A DNA stretch of 64,000 nucleotides, taken from NCBI RefSeq assembly GCF_048773025.1, contig NC_133555.1, positions 57,359,206 through 57,423,205 of the forward strand, written 5' to 3'. This DNA is from Camelus bactrianus (taxonomy: Eukaryota > Chordata > Mammalia > Artiodactyla > Camelidae). The translations under genes were made by a program, and so were the position numbers. The notes beneath the pieces were generated by a model, which was not told the DNA's origin, did no database searches, and saw only the letters and a program-made list of their open reading frames with translations. Below, piece by piece: positions 24,401-38,000 of this stretch (positions are counted from its first letter, which is position 1; each line of letters starts with the position of its first letter).

Positions 24401-26603
24401 AGCAAGTGTAGAGACGTTCGTTCATCTAGCACCAAGGGAACCGGTTGCAGGAGACACATTTTCTCTGCTTTCTCAGTCTGTTTCCTAGTGCCGGTTTGAA
24501 GTTCCTGCAGTTTTCACTGTAAAACCGAGTTGGAGCTTGTACCTCCCCATATATATGTATGGAATGGAGTTTGCAACTGAAAAGAAACTTTGTGTTCCCA
24601 ACAAGCTAGTTGAAGGACGGCTTTAACACACACTTATCTCTCGGAACTGAGCAAGTGGAGAGACTTTCGTTCATCTAGCACCAAGGGAACGGGTTGCAGG
24701 AGACACTTTTTCTCTGCTTTCTCAGTCTGTTTCCTAGTGCCGGTTTGAAGTTCCTGCAGTTTCCACTGTAAAATCGAGTTGGAGCTAGTACCTCCCCATA
24801 TATATGTATGGAATGGAGTTTGCAACTGAAAAGAAACTTTGTGTTCCCAACAAGCTAGGTGAAGAACGGTATTCACTCACACACATCTCTCAGAACTGAG
24901 CAAGTGGAGAGACGTTCGTTCATCTAGCACCAAGTGAACGCGTTGCAGGAGACACTATTTCTCTGCTTTCACATTCTGTTTCCTAGTGCCGGTGTGAAGT
25001 TCCTGCAGTTTTCACCGTAAAACAGAGTTGGAGCTTGTACCTACCCATATATATGTATGGAATGGAGTTTGCAACTGAAAATAAACTATGTGTTCCCAAC
25101 AAGCTAGGTGAAGGACGGCTTTCACACAGACATATGTCTCAGAACTGAGCAAGTGGAGAGACGTTCGTTCATCTAGCACCAAGGGAACGGGTTGCAGGAG
25201 AAATTTTTTCTCTGCTTTCTCAGTCTGTTTCCTAGTGCCGGTTTGAAGTTCCTGCAGTTTTCATGGAAAACCGATTTGGAGCTATTACTTCCCCATATAT
25301 ATGTATGGAATGGAGTTTGCAACTGAAAAGAAACTTTGTGTTCCCAACAAGCTAGGTGAAGGACGGCTTTCACACACACATATCTCACACAACTGAGCAA
25401 GTGGAGAGACTTTCGTTCATCTAGCACCAAGGGAACGGGTTGCAGGCGACACTTTTTCTCTGCTTTCTCAGTCTGTTTCCTAGTGCCGGTTTGAAGTTCC
25501 TGCAGTTTTCACTGTAAAACCGAGTTGGAGCTAGTACCTCCCCATATATATGTATGGAATGGAGTTTGCAACTGAAAAGAAAATTGTGTTCCCAACAACC
25601 AAGGTGAAGGACGGCTTTCACACACACTTATCTCTCGGAACTGAGCAAGTGGAGAGACGTTCGTTCATCTAGCACCGGGGTAACGGGTTGCAGGTGAAAC
25701 TTTTTCTCTGCTTTCTCAGTCTGTTTCCTAGTGCCTGTTTGATGTTCCTGCAGTTTTCACTGTAAAACCGTTTTGGAGCTAGTACCTCCCCATATATATG
25801 TATGGAATGGAGTTTGCAACTGAAAATAATCTTTGTGTTCCCAACAAGCTAGGTGAAGGACGGCTTTCACACACACTTAACTCTCAGAACTGAGCAATTG
25901 GAGAGACGTTCGTTCATCTAGCACCAAGGGAACGGGTTGCAGGAGAAACTTTTTCTCTGCTTTCTCAGTCTGTTTCCTAGTGCCGGTTTGAAGTTCCTGC
26001 AGTTTTCATGGAAAACCGATTTGGAGCTATTACTTCCCCATATATATGTATGGAATGGAGTTTGCAACTGAAAAAAAACTTTGTGTTCCCAACAAGCTAG
26101 GTGAAGGACGGCTTTCACACACACTTATCTCTCACAACTGAGCAAGTGGAGAGACGTTCGTTCATCTAGCACCAAGGGAACGGTTTGCAGGCGACACTTT
26201 TTCTCTGCTTTCTCAGTCTGTTTCCTAGTGCCGGTTTGAAGTTCCTGCAGTTTTCACTGTAAAACCGAGTTGGAGCTTGTACCTCCCCATATATATGTAT
26301 GGAATGGAGTTTGCAACTGAAAAGAAACTTTGTGTTCCCAACAAGCTAGTTGAAGGACGGCTTTCACACACACTTATCTCTCAGAACTGAGCAAGTGGAG
26401 AGACTTTCGTTCATCTAGCACCAAGGGAACGGGTTGCAGGAGACACTTTTTCTCTGCTTTCTCAGTCTGTTTCCTAGTGCCGGTTTGAAGTTCCTGCAGT
26501 TTTCACTGTAAAATCGAGTTGGAGCTAGTACCTCCCCATATATATGTATGGAATGGAGTTTGCAACTGAAAAGAAACTTTGTGTTCCCAACAAGCTAGGT
26601 GAA

Positions 26604-28095
26604 GGACGGCTTTCACACACACTTATCTCTCAGAACTGAGCAAGTGAAGAGACCTTCGTTCATCTAGCACCAAGGGAACGGTTTGCAGGAGACACTTTTT
26701 CTCTGCTTTCTCAGTCTGTTTCCTAGTGCCGGTTTGAAGTTCCTGCAGTTTTCACTGTAAAACCGAGTTGGAGCTTGTACCTCCCCATATATATGTATGG
26801 AATGGAGTTTGCAACTGAAAAGAAACTTTGTGTTCCCAACAAGCTAGTTGAATTCGGCTTTCACACACACTTATCTCTCAGAACTGAGCAAGTGGAGAGA
26901 CGTTCGTTCATCTAGCACCAAGGGAACGGGTTGCAGGGGACACATTTTCTCTGCTTTCTCAGTCTGTTTCCTAGTGCCGGTTGGAAGTTAATGCAGTTTA
27001 CACTGTAAAACCGAGTTGGAGCTTGTACCTCCCCATATATATTTATGGAATGGAGTTTGCTACTGAAAAGATACTTTGTGTTCCCAACAAGCTAGGTGAA
27101 GGACGGCTTTCACACACACTTATCTCTCGGAACTGAGCAAGTGGAGAGACTTTCGTTCATCTAGCACCAAGGGAAAGTTTTGCAGGAGACACATATTCTC
27201 GGCTTTCTCAATCTGTTTCCTAGTGCCGGTTTGAAGTTCCTGCAGTTTTCACTGTAAATCCGAGTTGGAGCTTGTACCTCCCCTTATATATGTATGGAAT
27301 GGAGTTTGCAACTGAAAAGAAACTTTGTGTTCCCAACAAGCTAGGTGAAGGACGGCTTTCACACACACTTATCTCTCAGAACTGAGCAAGTGAAGAGACC
27401 TTCGTTCATCTAGCACCAAGGGAACGGTTTGCAGGAGACACTTTTTCTGTGCTTTCTCAGTCTGTTTCCTAGTGCCGGTTTGAAGTTCCTGCAGTTTTCA
27501 CTGTAAAACCGAGTTGGAGCTTGTACCTCCCCATATATATGTATGGAATGGAGTTTGCAACTGAAAAGAAACTTTGTGTTCCCAACAAGCTAGTTGAATT
27601 CGGCTTTCACACACACTTATCTCTCAGAACTGAGCAAGTGGAGAGACGTTCGTTCATCTAGCACCAAGGGAACGGGTTGCAGGGGACACATTTTCTCTGC
27701 TTTCTCAGTCTGTTTCCTAGTGCCGGTTTGAAGTTAATGCAGTTTACACTGTAAAACCGAGTTGGAGCTTGTACCTCCCCATATATATTTATGGAATGGA
27801 GTTTGCTACTGAAAAGATACTTTGTGTTCCCAACAAGCTAGGTGAAGGACGGCTTTCACACACACTTATCTCTCGGAACTGAGCAAGTGGAGAGACTTTC
27901 GTTCATCTAGCACCAAGGGTAAGTTTTGCAGGAGACACATATTCTCGGCTTTCTCAATCTGTTTCCTAGTGCCGGTTTGAAGTTCCTGCAGTTTTCACTG
28001 TAAATCCGAGTTGGAGCTTGTACCTCCCCATATATATGTATGGAATGGAGTTTGCAACTGAAAAGAAACTTTGTGTTCCCAATAAGCTAGGTGAA
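26604..28095 (+). repeat. 746-bp trimer K-A-B in tandem duplicate
   Basis: Copy 1 is about 26604-27349 and copy 2 about 27350-28095. Each holds K (AAGTGAAGAGACC), A (GAATTC at 26850 and 27596) and B (TCTCGGCTTTCTC near 27200 and 27946). Both carry the private variants GAAGTTAATGCAG in A and AAGTTTTGC with CTCGGC in B. These variants also occur in the A-B pair at 23.1-23.5 kb, about 15 and 18 units upstream, so the three share a recent common source. Confidence 0.75.
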
Positions 28096-29344
28096 GGACG
28101 GTATTCACTCACACACATCTCTCAGAACTGAGCAAGTGGAGAGACGTTCGTTCATCTAGCACCAAGTGAACGCGTTGCAGGAGACACTATTTCTCTGCTT
28201 TCACATTCTGTTTCCTAGTGCCGGTGTGAAGTTCCTGCAGTATTCACCGTAAAACAGAGTTGGAGCTTGTACCTACCCATATATATGTATGGAATGGGGT
28301 TTGCAACTGAAAATAAACTTTGTGTTCCCAACAAGCTAGGTGAAGGACGGCTTTCACACAGACTTATCTCTCAGAACTGAGCAAGTGGAGAGACGTTCGT
28401 TCATCTAGCACCAAGGGAACGGGTTGCAGGAGAAACTTTTTCTCTGCTTTCTCAGTCTGTTTCCTAGTGCCGGTTTGAAGTTCCTGCAGTTTTCACTGTA
28501 AAACCGAGTTGGAGCTAGTACCTCTCCATATATATGTATGGAATGGAGTTTTCAACTGAAAAGAAACTTTGTGTTCCCAACAAGCTAGTTGAAGGACGGC
28601 TTTCACACACACTTATCTCTCGGAACTGAGCAAGTGGAGAGACGTTCGTTCATCTAGCACCAAGGGAACGGGTTGCAGGAGACACTATTTCTCTGCTTTC
28701 TCAGTCTGTTTCCTAGTGCCGGTTTGAAGTTCCTGCAGTTTCCTCTGTAAAATCGAGTTGGAGCTAGTACCTCCCCATATATATGTATGGAATGGAGTTT
28801 GCAACTGAAAAGAAACTTTGTGTTCCCAACAAGCTAGGTGAAGGACGGCTTTCACACACACATATCTCACACAACTGAGCAAGTGGAGAGACTTTCGTTC
28901 ATCTAGCACCAAGGGAACGGGTTGCAGGCGACACTTTTTCTCTGCTTTCTCAGTCTGTTTCCTAGTGCCGGTTTGAAGTTCCTGCAGTTTTCACTGTAAA
29001 ACCGAGTTGGAGCTAGTACCTCCCCATATATATGTATGGAATGGAGTTTGCAACTGAAAAGAAACTTTGTGTTCCCAACAACCAAGGTGAAGGACGGCTT
29101 TCACACACACATATCTCTCGGAACTGAGCAAGTGGAGAGACGTTCGTTCATCTAGCACCGGGGTAAAGGGTTGCAGGAGAAACTTTTTCTCTGCTTTCTC
29201 AGTCTGTTTCCTAGTGCCGGTTTGATGTTCCTGCAGTTTTCACTGTAAAACCGTTTTGGAGCTAGTACCTCCCCATATATATGTATGGAATGGAGTTTGC
29301 AACTGAAAAGAAACTTTGTGTTCCCAACACGCTAGGTGAAGTAC

Positions 29345-29593
29345 GGCTTTCACACACACTTATCTCTCAGAACTTAGCAAGTGGAGAGAAGTTCGTTCAT
29401 CTAGCACCAAGGGAACCGGTTGCAGGAGACACATTTTCTCTGCTTTCTCAGTCTGTTTCCTAGTGCCGGTTTGAAGTTCCTGCAGTTTACACTGTAAAAC
29501 CGAGTTGGAGCTTGTACCTCCCAATATATATTTATGGAATGGAGTTAGCTACTGAAAAGATACTTTGTGTTCCCAACAAGGTAGGTGAAGGAC
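29345..29593 (+). repeat. Hybrid I/A satellite unit
   Basis: The left half has the I marker GGGAACCGGTTGC with GACACATTTTC. The right half has A markers (CAGTTTACACTG, ATATTTATGG, GCTACTGAAAAGATAC) and is followed by a B unit, as A normally is. J, K and the left part of A that would normally intervene are absent. This is a clear exchange product in register with the 249-bp unit. Confidence 0.7.
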
Positions 29594-30330
29594 GGCTTTC
29601 ACACACACTTATCTCTCGGAACTGAGCAAGTGGAGAGACTTTCGTTCATCTAGCACCAAGGGAAAGGTTTGCAGGAGACACATATTCTCTGCTTTCTCAA
29701 TCTGTTTCCTAGTGCCGGTTTGAAGTTCCTGCAGTTTTCACTGTAAAACCGAGTTGGAGCTTGTACCTCCCCATATATATGTATGGAATGGAGTTTGCAA
29801 CTGAAAAGAAACTTTGTGTTCCCAACAAGCCAGGTGAAGTACGGCTTTCACACACACTTATCTCTCACAACTGAGCAAGTGGAGAGACGTTCGTTCATCT
29901 AGCACCAAGGGAACGGTTTGCAGGCGATACTTTTTCTCTGCTTTCTCAGTCTGTTTCCTAGTGCTGTTTTGAAGTTCCTGCAGTTTTCACTGTAAAACTG
30001 AGTTGGAGCTAGTACCTCCCCATATATATGTATGGAATGGAGTTTGCAACTGAAAAGAAACTTTGTGTTCCCAACAAGCTAGTTGAAGGACGGCTTTCAC
30101 ACACATTTATCTCTCGGAACTGAGCAAGTGGAGAGACGTTCGTTCATCTAGCACCAAGGGAACGGGTTGCAGGAGACACTTTTTCTCTGCTTTCTCAGTC
30201 TGTTTCCTAGTGCCGGTTTGAAGTTCCTGCAGTTTTCACTGTTAAACCGAGTTGGAGTTTGTACCTCCCCATATATATGTATGGAATGGAGTTTGCAACT
30301 GAAAAGAAACTTTGTGTTCCCAACAACCAA

Positions 30331-32040
30331 GGTGAAGGACGGCTTTCACACACACTTATCTCTCGGAACTGAACAAGTGGAGAGACGTTCGTTCATCTAG
30401 CACCGGGATAACGGGTTTCAGGAGACACTTTTTCTCTGCTTTCTCAGTCTGTTTCCTAGTGCCGGTTTGATGTTCCTGCAGTTTTCACTGTAAAACAGTT
30501 TTGGAGCTAGTACCTCCCCATATATATGTATGGAATGGAGTTTGCAACTGAAAAGAAACTTTGTGTTCCCAACACGCTAGGTGAAGTACGGCTTTCACAC
30601 ACACTTATCTCTCAGAACTGAGCAAGTGGAGAGACGTTCGTTCATCTAGCACCAAGGGAACCGGTTGCAGGAGACACATTTTCTGTGCTTTCTCAGTCTG
30701 TTTCCTAGTGCCGGTTTGAAGTTCCTGCAGTTTTCACTGTAAAACCGAGTTGGAGCTTGTACCTCCCCATATATATGTATGGAATGGAGTTTGCAACTGA
30801 AAAGAAACTTTGTGTTCCCAACAAGCTAGTTGAAGGACGGCTTTCACACACACTTATCTCTCGGAATTGAGCAAGTGGAGAGACTTTCGTTCATCTAGCA
30901 CCAAGGGAACGGGTTGCAGGGGACACTTTTTCTCTGCTTTCTCAGTCTGTTTCCTAGTGCCGGTTTGAAGTTCCTGCAGTTTTCACTGTAAAACCGAGTT
31001 GAAGCTTGTACCTCCCCATATATATGTATGGAATGGAGTTTTCAACTGAAAAGAAACTTTGTGTTCCCAACAAGCTAGGTGAAGGACGGCTTTCACACAC
31101 ACTTATCTCTCGGAACTGAGCAAGTGGAGAGACGTTCGTTCATTAAGCACCGGGGGAACGGGTTGCAGGAGACACTTTTTCTCTGCTTTCTCAGTCTGTT
31201 TCCTAGTGCCGGTTTGAAGTTCCTGCAGTTTTCACTGTAAAACCGAGTTGGAGCTTGTACCTCCCCATATATATGTATGGAATGGAGTTTGCAACTGAAA
31301 AGAAACTTTGTGTTCCCAACAACCAAGGTGAAGGACGGCTTTCACACACACTTATCTCTCGGAACTGAGCAAGTGGAGAGACGTTCGTTCATCTAGCACC
31401 GGGATAACGGGTTGCAGGAGACACTTTTTCTCTGCTTTCTCAGTCTGTTTCCTAGTGCCGGTTGTTTGATGTTCCTGCAGTTTTCACTGTAAAACCGTTT
31501 TGGAGCTAGTACCTCCCCATATATATGTATGGAATGGAGTTTGCAACTGAAAAGAAACTTTGTGTTCCCAACACGCTAGGTGAAGTACGGCTTTCACACA
31601 CACTTATCTCTCAGAACTGAGCAAGTGGAGAGACGTTCGTTCATCTAGCACCAAGGGAACCGGTTGCAGGAGACACATTTTCTCTGCTTTCTCAGTCTCT
31701 TTCCTAGTGCCGGTTTGAAGTTCCTGCAGTTTTCACTGTAAAACCGAGTTGGAGCTTGTACCTCCCCATATATATGTATGGAATGGAGTTTGCAACTGAA
31801 AAGAAACTTTGTGTTCCCAACAAGCTAGTTGAAGGACGGCTTTCACACACACTTATCTCTCGGAACTGAGCAAGTGGAGAGATTTCGTTCATCTAGCACC
31901 AAGGGAACGGGTTGCAGGAGACACTTTTTCTCTGCTTTCTCAGTCTGTTTCCTAGTGCCGGTTTGAAGTTCCTGCAGTTTTCACTGTAAAACCGAGTTGG
32001 AGCTTGTACCTCCCCATATATATGTATGGAATGGAGTTTT
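30331..32040 (+). repeat. Second locus of the 996-bp H-I-J-G' tetramer
   Basis: G-type right ends (CAACAACCAAGG) lie near 30324 and 31320, again 996 bp apart. The units read H, I, J, G', H, I, J, and a further G' begins the 8460-bp block at its left border. The composition matches the tetramers at 18.1-21.1 kb, about 11 kb away. A 3-bp GTT insertion near 31461 is private to one H unit. Confidence 0.75.
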
Positions 32041-35000
32041 CAACTGAAAAGAAACTTTGTGTTCCCAACAAGCTAGGTGAAGGACGGCTTTCACACACAC
32101 TTATCTCTCGGAACTGAGCAAGTGGAGAGACGTTCGTTCATTAAGCACCGGGGGAACGGGTTGCAGGAGACACTTTTTCTATGCTTTCTCAGTCTGTTTC
32201 CTAGTGCCGGTTTGAAGTTCCTGCAGTTTTCACTGTAAAACCGTGTTTTAGCTTCTACCTCCTCTTATATATCTATGGAATGGAGTTTGCATCTGAAAAG
32301 AAACTTTGTGTTCCCAACAATCTAGGTGAAGGACGGCTTTCACACACACATTTCTCTCAGAACTGAGCATGTGGAGAGACGTTCGTTCATCTAGCACCAA
32401 GGGAACGGGTTGCAGGAGACACATTTTCCCTGCTTTCTCAGTATGTTTCCTAGTGCCGGTTTGAAGTTCCTGCAGTTTTCACTGGAAAACCGATTTGGAA
32501 CTAGTACCTCCCCATATATATGTATGGAATGGAGTTTGCAACTGAAAAGAAACTTTGTGTTCCCAACAAGCTAGGTGAAGGACGGCTTACACACACACTT
32601 ATCTCTCAGAACTGAGCAAGTGGAGAGACGTTCGTTCATCTAGCACCAAGGGAACGGGTTGCAGGAGACACTTTTTCCCTGCTTTTTCAGTCTGTTTCCT
32701 AGTGCCGGTTTGAAGTTCCTGCAGTTTTCACTGTAAATCCGAGTTGGAGCTAGTACCTCCCCATATATATATATGGAATGGAGTATGCAACTGAAAAGAA
32801 ACTTTTGGTTCCCAACACGCTAGTTGAAGATCGGCTTTCACACACACATATCTCTCCGAACTGAGCAAGTGGAGAGACGTTCGTTCATCTAGCACCAAGG
32901 GAACGGGTTGCAGGAGACACTTTTTCTCTGCTTTCTCAGTCTGTTTCCTAGTGCCAGTTTGAAGTTCCTGCATTTTTCACTGTAAAACCGAGTTGGAGCT
33001 AGTACATACCCATATATATGTACGGAATGGAGTTTGCAACTGAAAAGAAACTTTGTGTTCCCAACAAGCTAGGTGAAGTACGGCTTTCACACACACTTAT
33101 CTCTCAGAACTGAGCAAGTGGAGAGACGTTCGTTCATCTAGCACCAAGGGAACGGGTTGCAGGAGACACTTTTTCTCTGCTTTCTCAGTGTGTTTCCTAG
33201 TGCCGGTTTGATGTTCCTGCAGTTTTCCCTGTAAAACCGAGTTGGAGCTAGTACCTCCCCATATATATGTATGGAATGGAGTTTGCAACTGAAAAGAATC
33301 TTTGTGTTCCCATCAAGCTAGGGGAAGGACGGCTTTCACACACACTTATCTCTCAGAACTGAGCAAGTGGAAAGACGTTCGTTCATCTAGCACCAAGGGA
33401 ACGGGTTGCAGGAGACACTTTTTCTCTGCTTTCTCAGTCTGTTTCCTAGTGCCGGTTTGAAGTTCCTGCAGTTTTCACTGTAAAACCGAGTTGGAGCTTG
33501 TACCTCCCCATATATATGTATGGAATGAAGTTTGCAACTGAAAAGAATCTTTGTGTTCCCAACAAGCTAGTTGAATTCGGCTTTCACACACACTTATCTC
33601 TCAGAACTGAGCAAGTGGAGAGACGTTCGTTCATCTAGCACCAAGGGAACGGGTTGCAGGGGACACATTTTCTCTGCTTTCTCAGTCTGTTTCCTAGTGC
33701 CGGTTTGAAGTTCCTGCAGTTTACACTGTAAAACCGAGTTGGAGCTTGTACCTCCCAATATATATGTATGGAATGGAGTTTGCTACTGAAAAGATACTTT
33801 GTGTTCCCAACAAGCTAGGTGAAGGACGGCTTTCACACACACTTATCTCTCGGAACTGAGCAAGTGGAGAGACTTTCGTTCATCTAGCACCAAGGGAAAG
33901 GTTTGCAGGAGACACATATTCTCTGCTTTCTCAATCTGTTTCCTAGTGCCGGTTTGAAGTTCCTGCAGTTTTCACTGTAAAACCGAGTTGGAGCTTGTAC
34001 CTCCCCATATATATGTATGGAATGGAGTTTGCAACTGAAAAGAAACTTTGTGTTCCCAATAAGCTAGGTGAAGGACGGTATTCACTCACACACATCTCTC
34101 AGAACTGAGCAAGTGGAGAGACGTTCGTTCATCTAGCACCAATTGAACGCATTGCAGGAGACACTATTTCTCTGCTTTCACATTCTGTTTCCTAGTGCCG
34201 GTTTGAAGTTCCTGCAGTTTTCACCGTAAAACAGAGTTGGAGCTTGTACCTCCCCGTATATATATATGGAATGGAGTTTGCAACTGAAAAGAAACTTTGT
34301 GTTCCCAACAGGCTAGGTAGAGGACGGCTTTCACACACACTTATCTCTCAGAACTGAGCAAGTGGAGAGACGTTCGTTCATCTAGCACCAAGGGAACGGT
34401 TTGCAGGAGACCCTTTTTCTCTGCATTCTCAGTCTGTTTCCTAGTGCCGGTTTGAAGTTCATGCAGTTTTCGCTGTCAAACAGAGTTTTTAGCTTGTACC
34501 TACCCATATATATGTATGGAATGGAGTTTGCAACTGAAAAGAAACTTTGTGTTCCCAACAAGCTAGGTGAAGGACGGCTTTCACACAGACTTATCTCTCA
34601 GAACTGAGCAAGTGGAGAGACGTTCGTTCATCTAGCACCAAGGGAACGGGTTGCAGGAGAAACTTTTTCTCTGCTTTCTCAGTCTGTTTCCTAGTGCCGG
34701 TTTGAAGTTCCTGCAGTTTTCATGGAAAACCGATTTGGAGCTATTACTTCCCATATATATGTATGGAATGGAGTTTGCAACTGAAAAGAAACTTTGTGTT
34801 CCCAACAAGCTAGTTGAAGGACGGCTTTCACACACATTTATCTCTCGGAACTGAGCAAGTGGAGAGACGTTCGTTCATCTAGCACCAAGGGAACGGGTTG
34901 CAGGAGACACTTTTTCTCTGCTTTCTCAGTCTGTTTCCTAGTGCCGGTTTGAAGTTCCTGCAGTTTTCACTGTAAAACCGAGTTGGAGCTTGTACCTCCC

Positions 35001-38000
35001 CATATATATGTATGGAATGGAGTTTGCAACTGAAAAGAAACTTTGTGTTCCCAACAACCAAGGTGAAGGACGGCTTTCACACACACTTATCTCTCGGAAC
35101 TGAGCAAGTGGAGAGACGTTCGTTCATCTAGCACCGGGATAACGGGTTGCAGGAGACACTTTTTCTCTGCTTTCTCAGTCTGTTTCCTAGTGCCGGTTTG
35201 ATGTTCCTGCAGTTTTCACTGTAAAACCGTTTTGGAGCTAGTACCTCCCCATATATATGTATGGAATGGAGTTTGCAACTGAAAAGAAACTTTGTGTTCC
35301 CAACAAGCTAGTTGAAGGACGGCTTTCACACACACTTATCTCTCGGAACTGAGCAAGTGGAGAGACTTTCGTTCATCTAGCACCAAGGGAACGGATTGCA
35401 GGAGACACTTTTTCTCTGCTTTCTCAGTCTGTTTCCTTGTGCCGGTTTGAAGATCCTGCAGTTTTCACTGTAAAACCGAGTTGGAGCTTTTACCTCCCCA
35501 TATATATGTATGGAATGGAGTTTTCAACTGAAAAGAAACTTTGTGTTCCCAACAAGCTAGGTGAAGGACGGCTTTCACACACACTTATCTCTCGGAACTG
35601 AGCAAGTGGAGAGACGTTCGTTCATTAAGCACCGGGGGAACGGGTTGCAGGAGACACTTTTTCTCTGCTTTCTCAGTCTGTTTCCTAGTGCCGGTTTGAA
35701 GTTCCTGCAGTTTTCACTGTAAAACCGTGTTGGAACTAGTACCTCCCCATATATATGTATGGAATGGAGTTTGCAACTGAAAAGAAACATTGTGTTCCCA
35801 ACAAGCTAGGTGAAGGACGGCTTACACACACACTTATCTCAGAACTGAGCAAGTGGAGAGACGTTCGTTCATCTAGCACCAAGGGAACGGGTTGCAGGAG
35901 ACACTTTTTCTCTGCTTTCTCATTCTGTTTCCTAGTGCCGGTTTGAAGTTCCTGCAGTTTTCACTGTAAATCCGAGTTGGAGCTAGTACCTCCCCATATA
36001 TATGTATGGAATGGAGTTTGCAACTGAAAAGAAACTTTTGGTTCCCAACACGCTAGGTGAAGGACGGCTTTCACACACACTTATCTCTCCGAACTGAGCA
36101 AGTGGAGAGACGTTCGTTCATCTAGCACCAAGGGAACGGGTTGCAGGAGACACTTTTTCTCTGCTTTCTCAGTCTGTTTCCTAGTGCCAGTTTGAAGTTC
36201 CTGCATTTTTCACTGTAAAACCGAGTTGGAGCTAGTACATACCCATATATATGTATGGAATGCAGTTTGCAACTGAAAAGAAACTTTGTGTTCCCAACAA
36301 GCTAGGTGAAGTACGGCTTTCACACACACTTATCTCTCAGAACTGAGCAAGTGGAGATACGTTCGTTCATCAAGCACCAAGGGAACGGGTTGCAGGAGAC
36401 ACTTTTTCTCTGCTTTCTCAGTCTGTTTCCTAGTGCCGGTTTGAAGTTCCTGCAGTTTTCCCTGTAAAATCGAGTTGGAGCTAGTACCTCCCCTTATATA
36501 TGTATGGAATCGAGTTTGCAACTGAAAAGAATCTTTGTGTTCCCAACAAGCTAGGGGAAGGACGGCTTTCACACACACTTATCTCTCAGAAATGAGCAAG
36601 GGGAAAGACGTTCGTTCATCTAGCACCAAGGGAACGGGTTGCAGGAGACACTTTTTTCTCTGCTTTCTCAGTCTGTTTCCTAGTGCCGGTTTGATGTTCC
36701 TGCAGTTTTCACTGTAAAACCGAGTTGGAGCTAGTACCTCCCCATATATATGTATGGAATGGGGTTTGCAACTGAAAAGAAACTTTGTGTTCCCAACAAG
36801 CTAGCTGAAGCACGGCTTACACACACACTTATCTCTCAGAACTGAGCAAGTGGAGAGACGTTCGTTCATCTAGCACCAAGGGAGCGGGTTGCAGGAGACA
36901 CTTTTTCTCTGTTTTCTCAGTCTGTTTCCTAGTGCCGGTTTGAAGTTCCTGCAGTTTTAACTGTAAAACCGATTTGGAGCTAGTACCTCCCCATATATAT
37001 ATATGGAATGGAGTTTGCAACTGAAAAGAAACTTTGTGTTCCCAACACGCTATGTGAAGGACGGCTTTCACACACACTTATTTCTCAGAACTGAGCAAGT
37101 GGAGAAACGTTCGTTCATCTAGCACCAAGGGAACGGGTTGCAGGAGACACTTTTTCTCTGCTTTCTCAGTCTGTTTCCTAGTACCGGTTTGAAGTTCCTG
37201 CAGTTTTCACTGTAAAACCGAGTTGGAGCTTGTACTTCCCCATATATATGTATGGAATGGAGTTTGCAACTGAAAAGAAACTTTGTGTTCCCAACAAGCT
37301 AGGTGAAGGACGGCTTTCACACACACTTATCTCTCGGAACTGAGCAAGTGGAGAGACGTTCGTTCATCTAGCACCGGGGGAACGGGTTGTAGGAGACACT
37401 TTTTCTCTGCTTTCTCAGGCTGTTTCCTAGTGCCGGTTTAATGTTCCTGCAGTTTTCACTGTAAAACCGAGTTGGAGCTAGTACATACCCATATATATGT
37501 ATGGAATGGAGTTTGCAACTGAAAAGAAACTTTGTGTTCCCAACAAGCTAGTTGAAGGACGGCTTTCAAATACACTTATCTCTCGGAACTGAGCAAGTGG
37601 AGAGACGTTCGTTCATCTAGCACCAACGGAACGGGTTGCAGGAGGAACTTTTTCTCTGCTTTCTCAGTCTGTTTCCTAGTGCCGGTTTGAAGTTCCTGCA
37701 GTTTTCACTGGAAAACCGAGGTGGAACTAGTACCTCCCCATATATATGTATGGAATGGTGTTTGCAACTGAAAAGAAACTCTGTGTTCCCAACAAGCTAG
37801 GTGAAGGACGGCTTTCACACACACTTATCTCTCTGAACTGAGCAAGTGGAGAGACGTTCGTTCATCTAGCACCAAGGGAACGGGTTGCAGGAGACACTTT
37901 TTCTCTGCTTTCTCAGTCTGTTTCCTAGTGCCGGTTTGAAGTTCCTGCAGTTTTCACTGTAAAACCGAGTTGGGGCTAGTACCTCCCCATATATATTTAT

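Larger units (their letters stand above)
21421..32040 (+). repeat. Shuffled A-K satellite domain
   Basis: The units can be read in sequence: I, C, D, E, F, J, K, A (23119), B, C, an E-like hybrid, H, I, J, C, E, F/G hybrid, H, E, F, J, K, A (26850), B, K, A (27596), B, C, E, J-like, F/G hybrid, H, I/A hybrid, B, F, G, H, I, J, G', H, I, J. Order is conserved but units are often skipped, consistent with many independent unequal exchanges. The switch from I to C near 21.6 kb passes through a right end typical of B (CCCAATAAGCTAGG). No genes or foreign inserts are seen. Confidence 0.75.

Noticed and set aside
31461-31470. Possible small insertion element at an H unit
   Set aside because: It is only a 3-bp GTT addition, best read as slippage.
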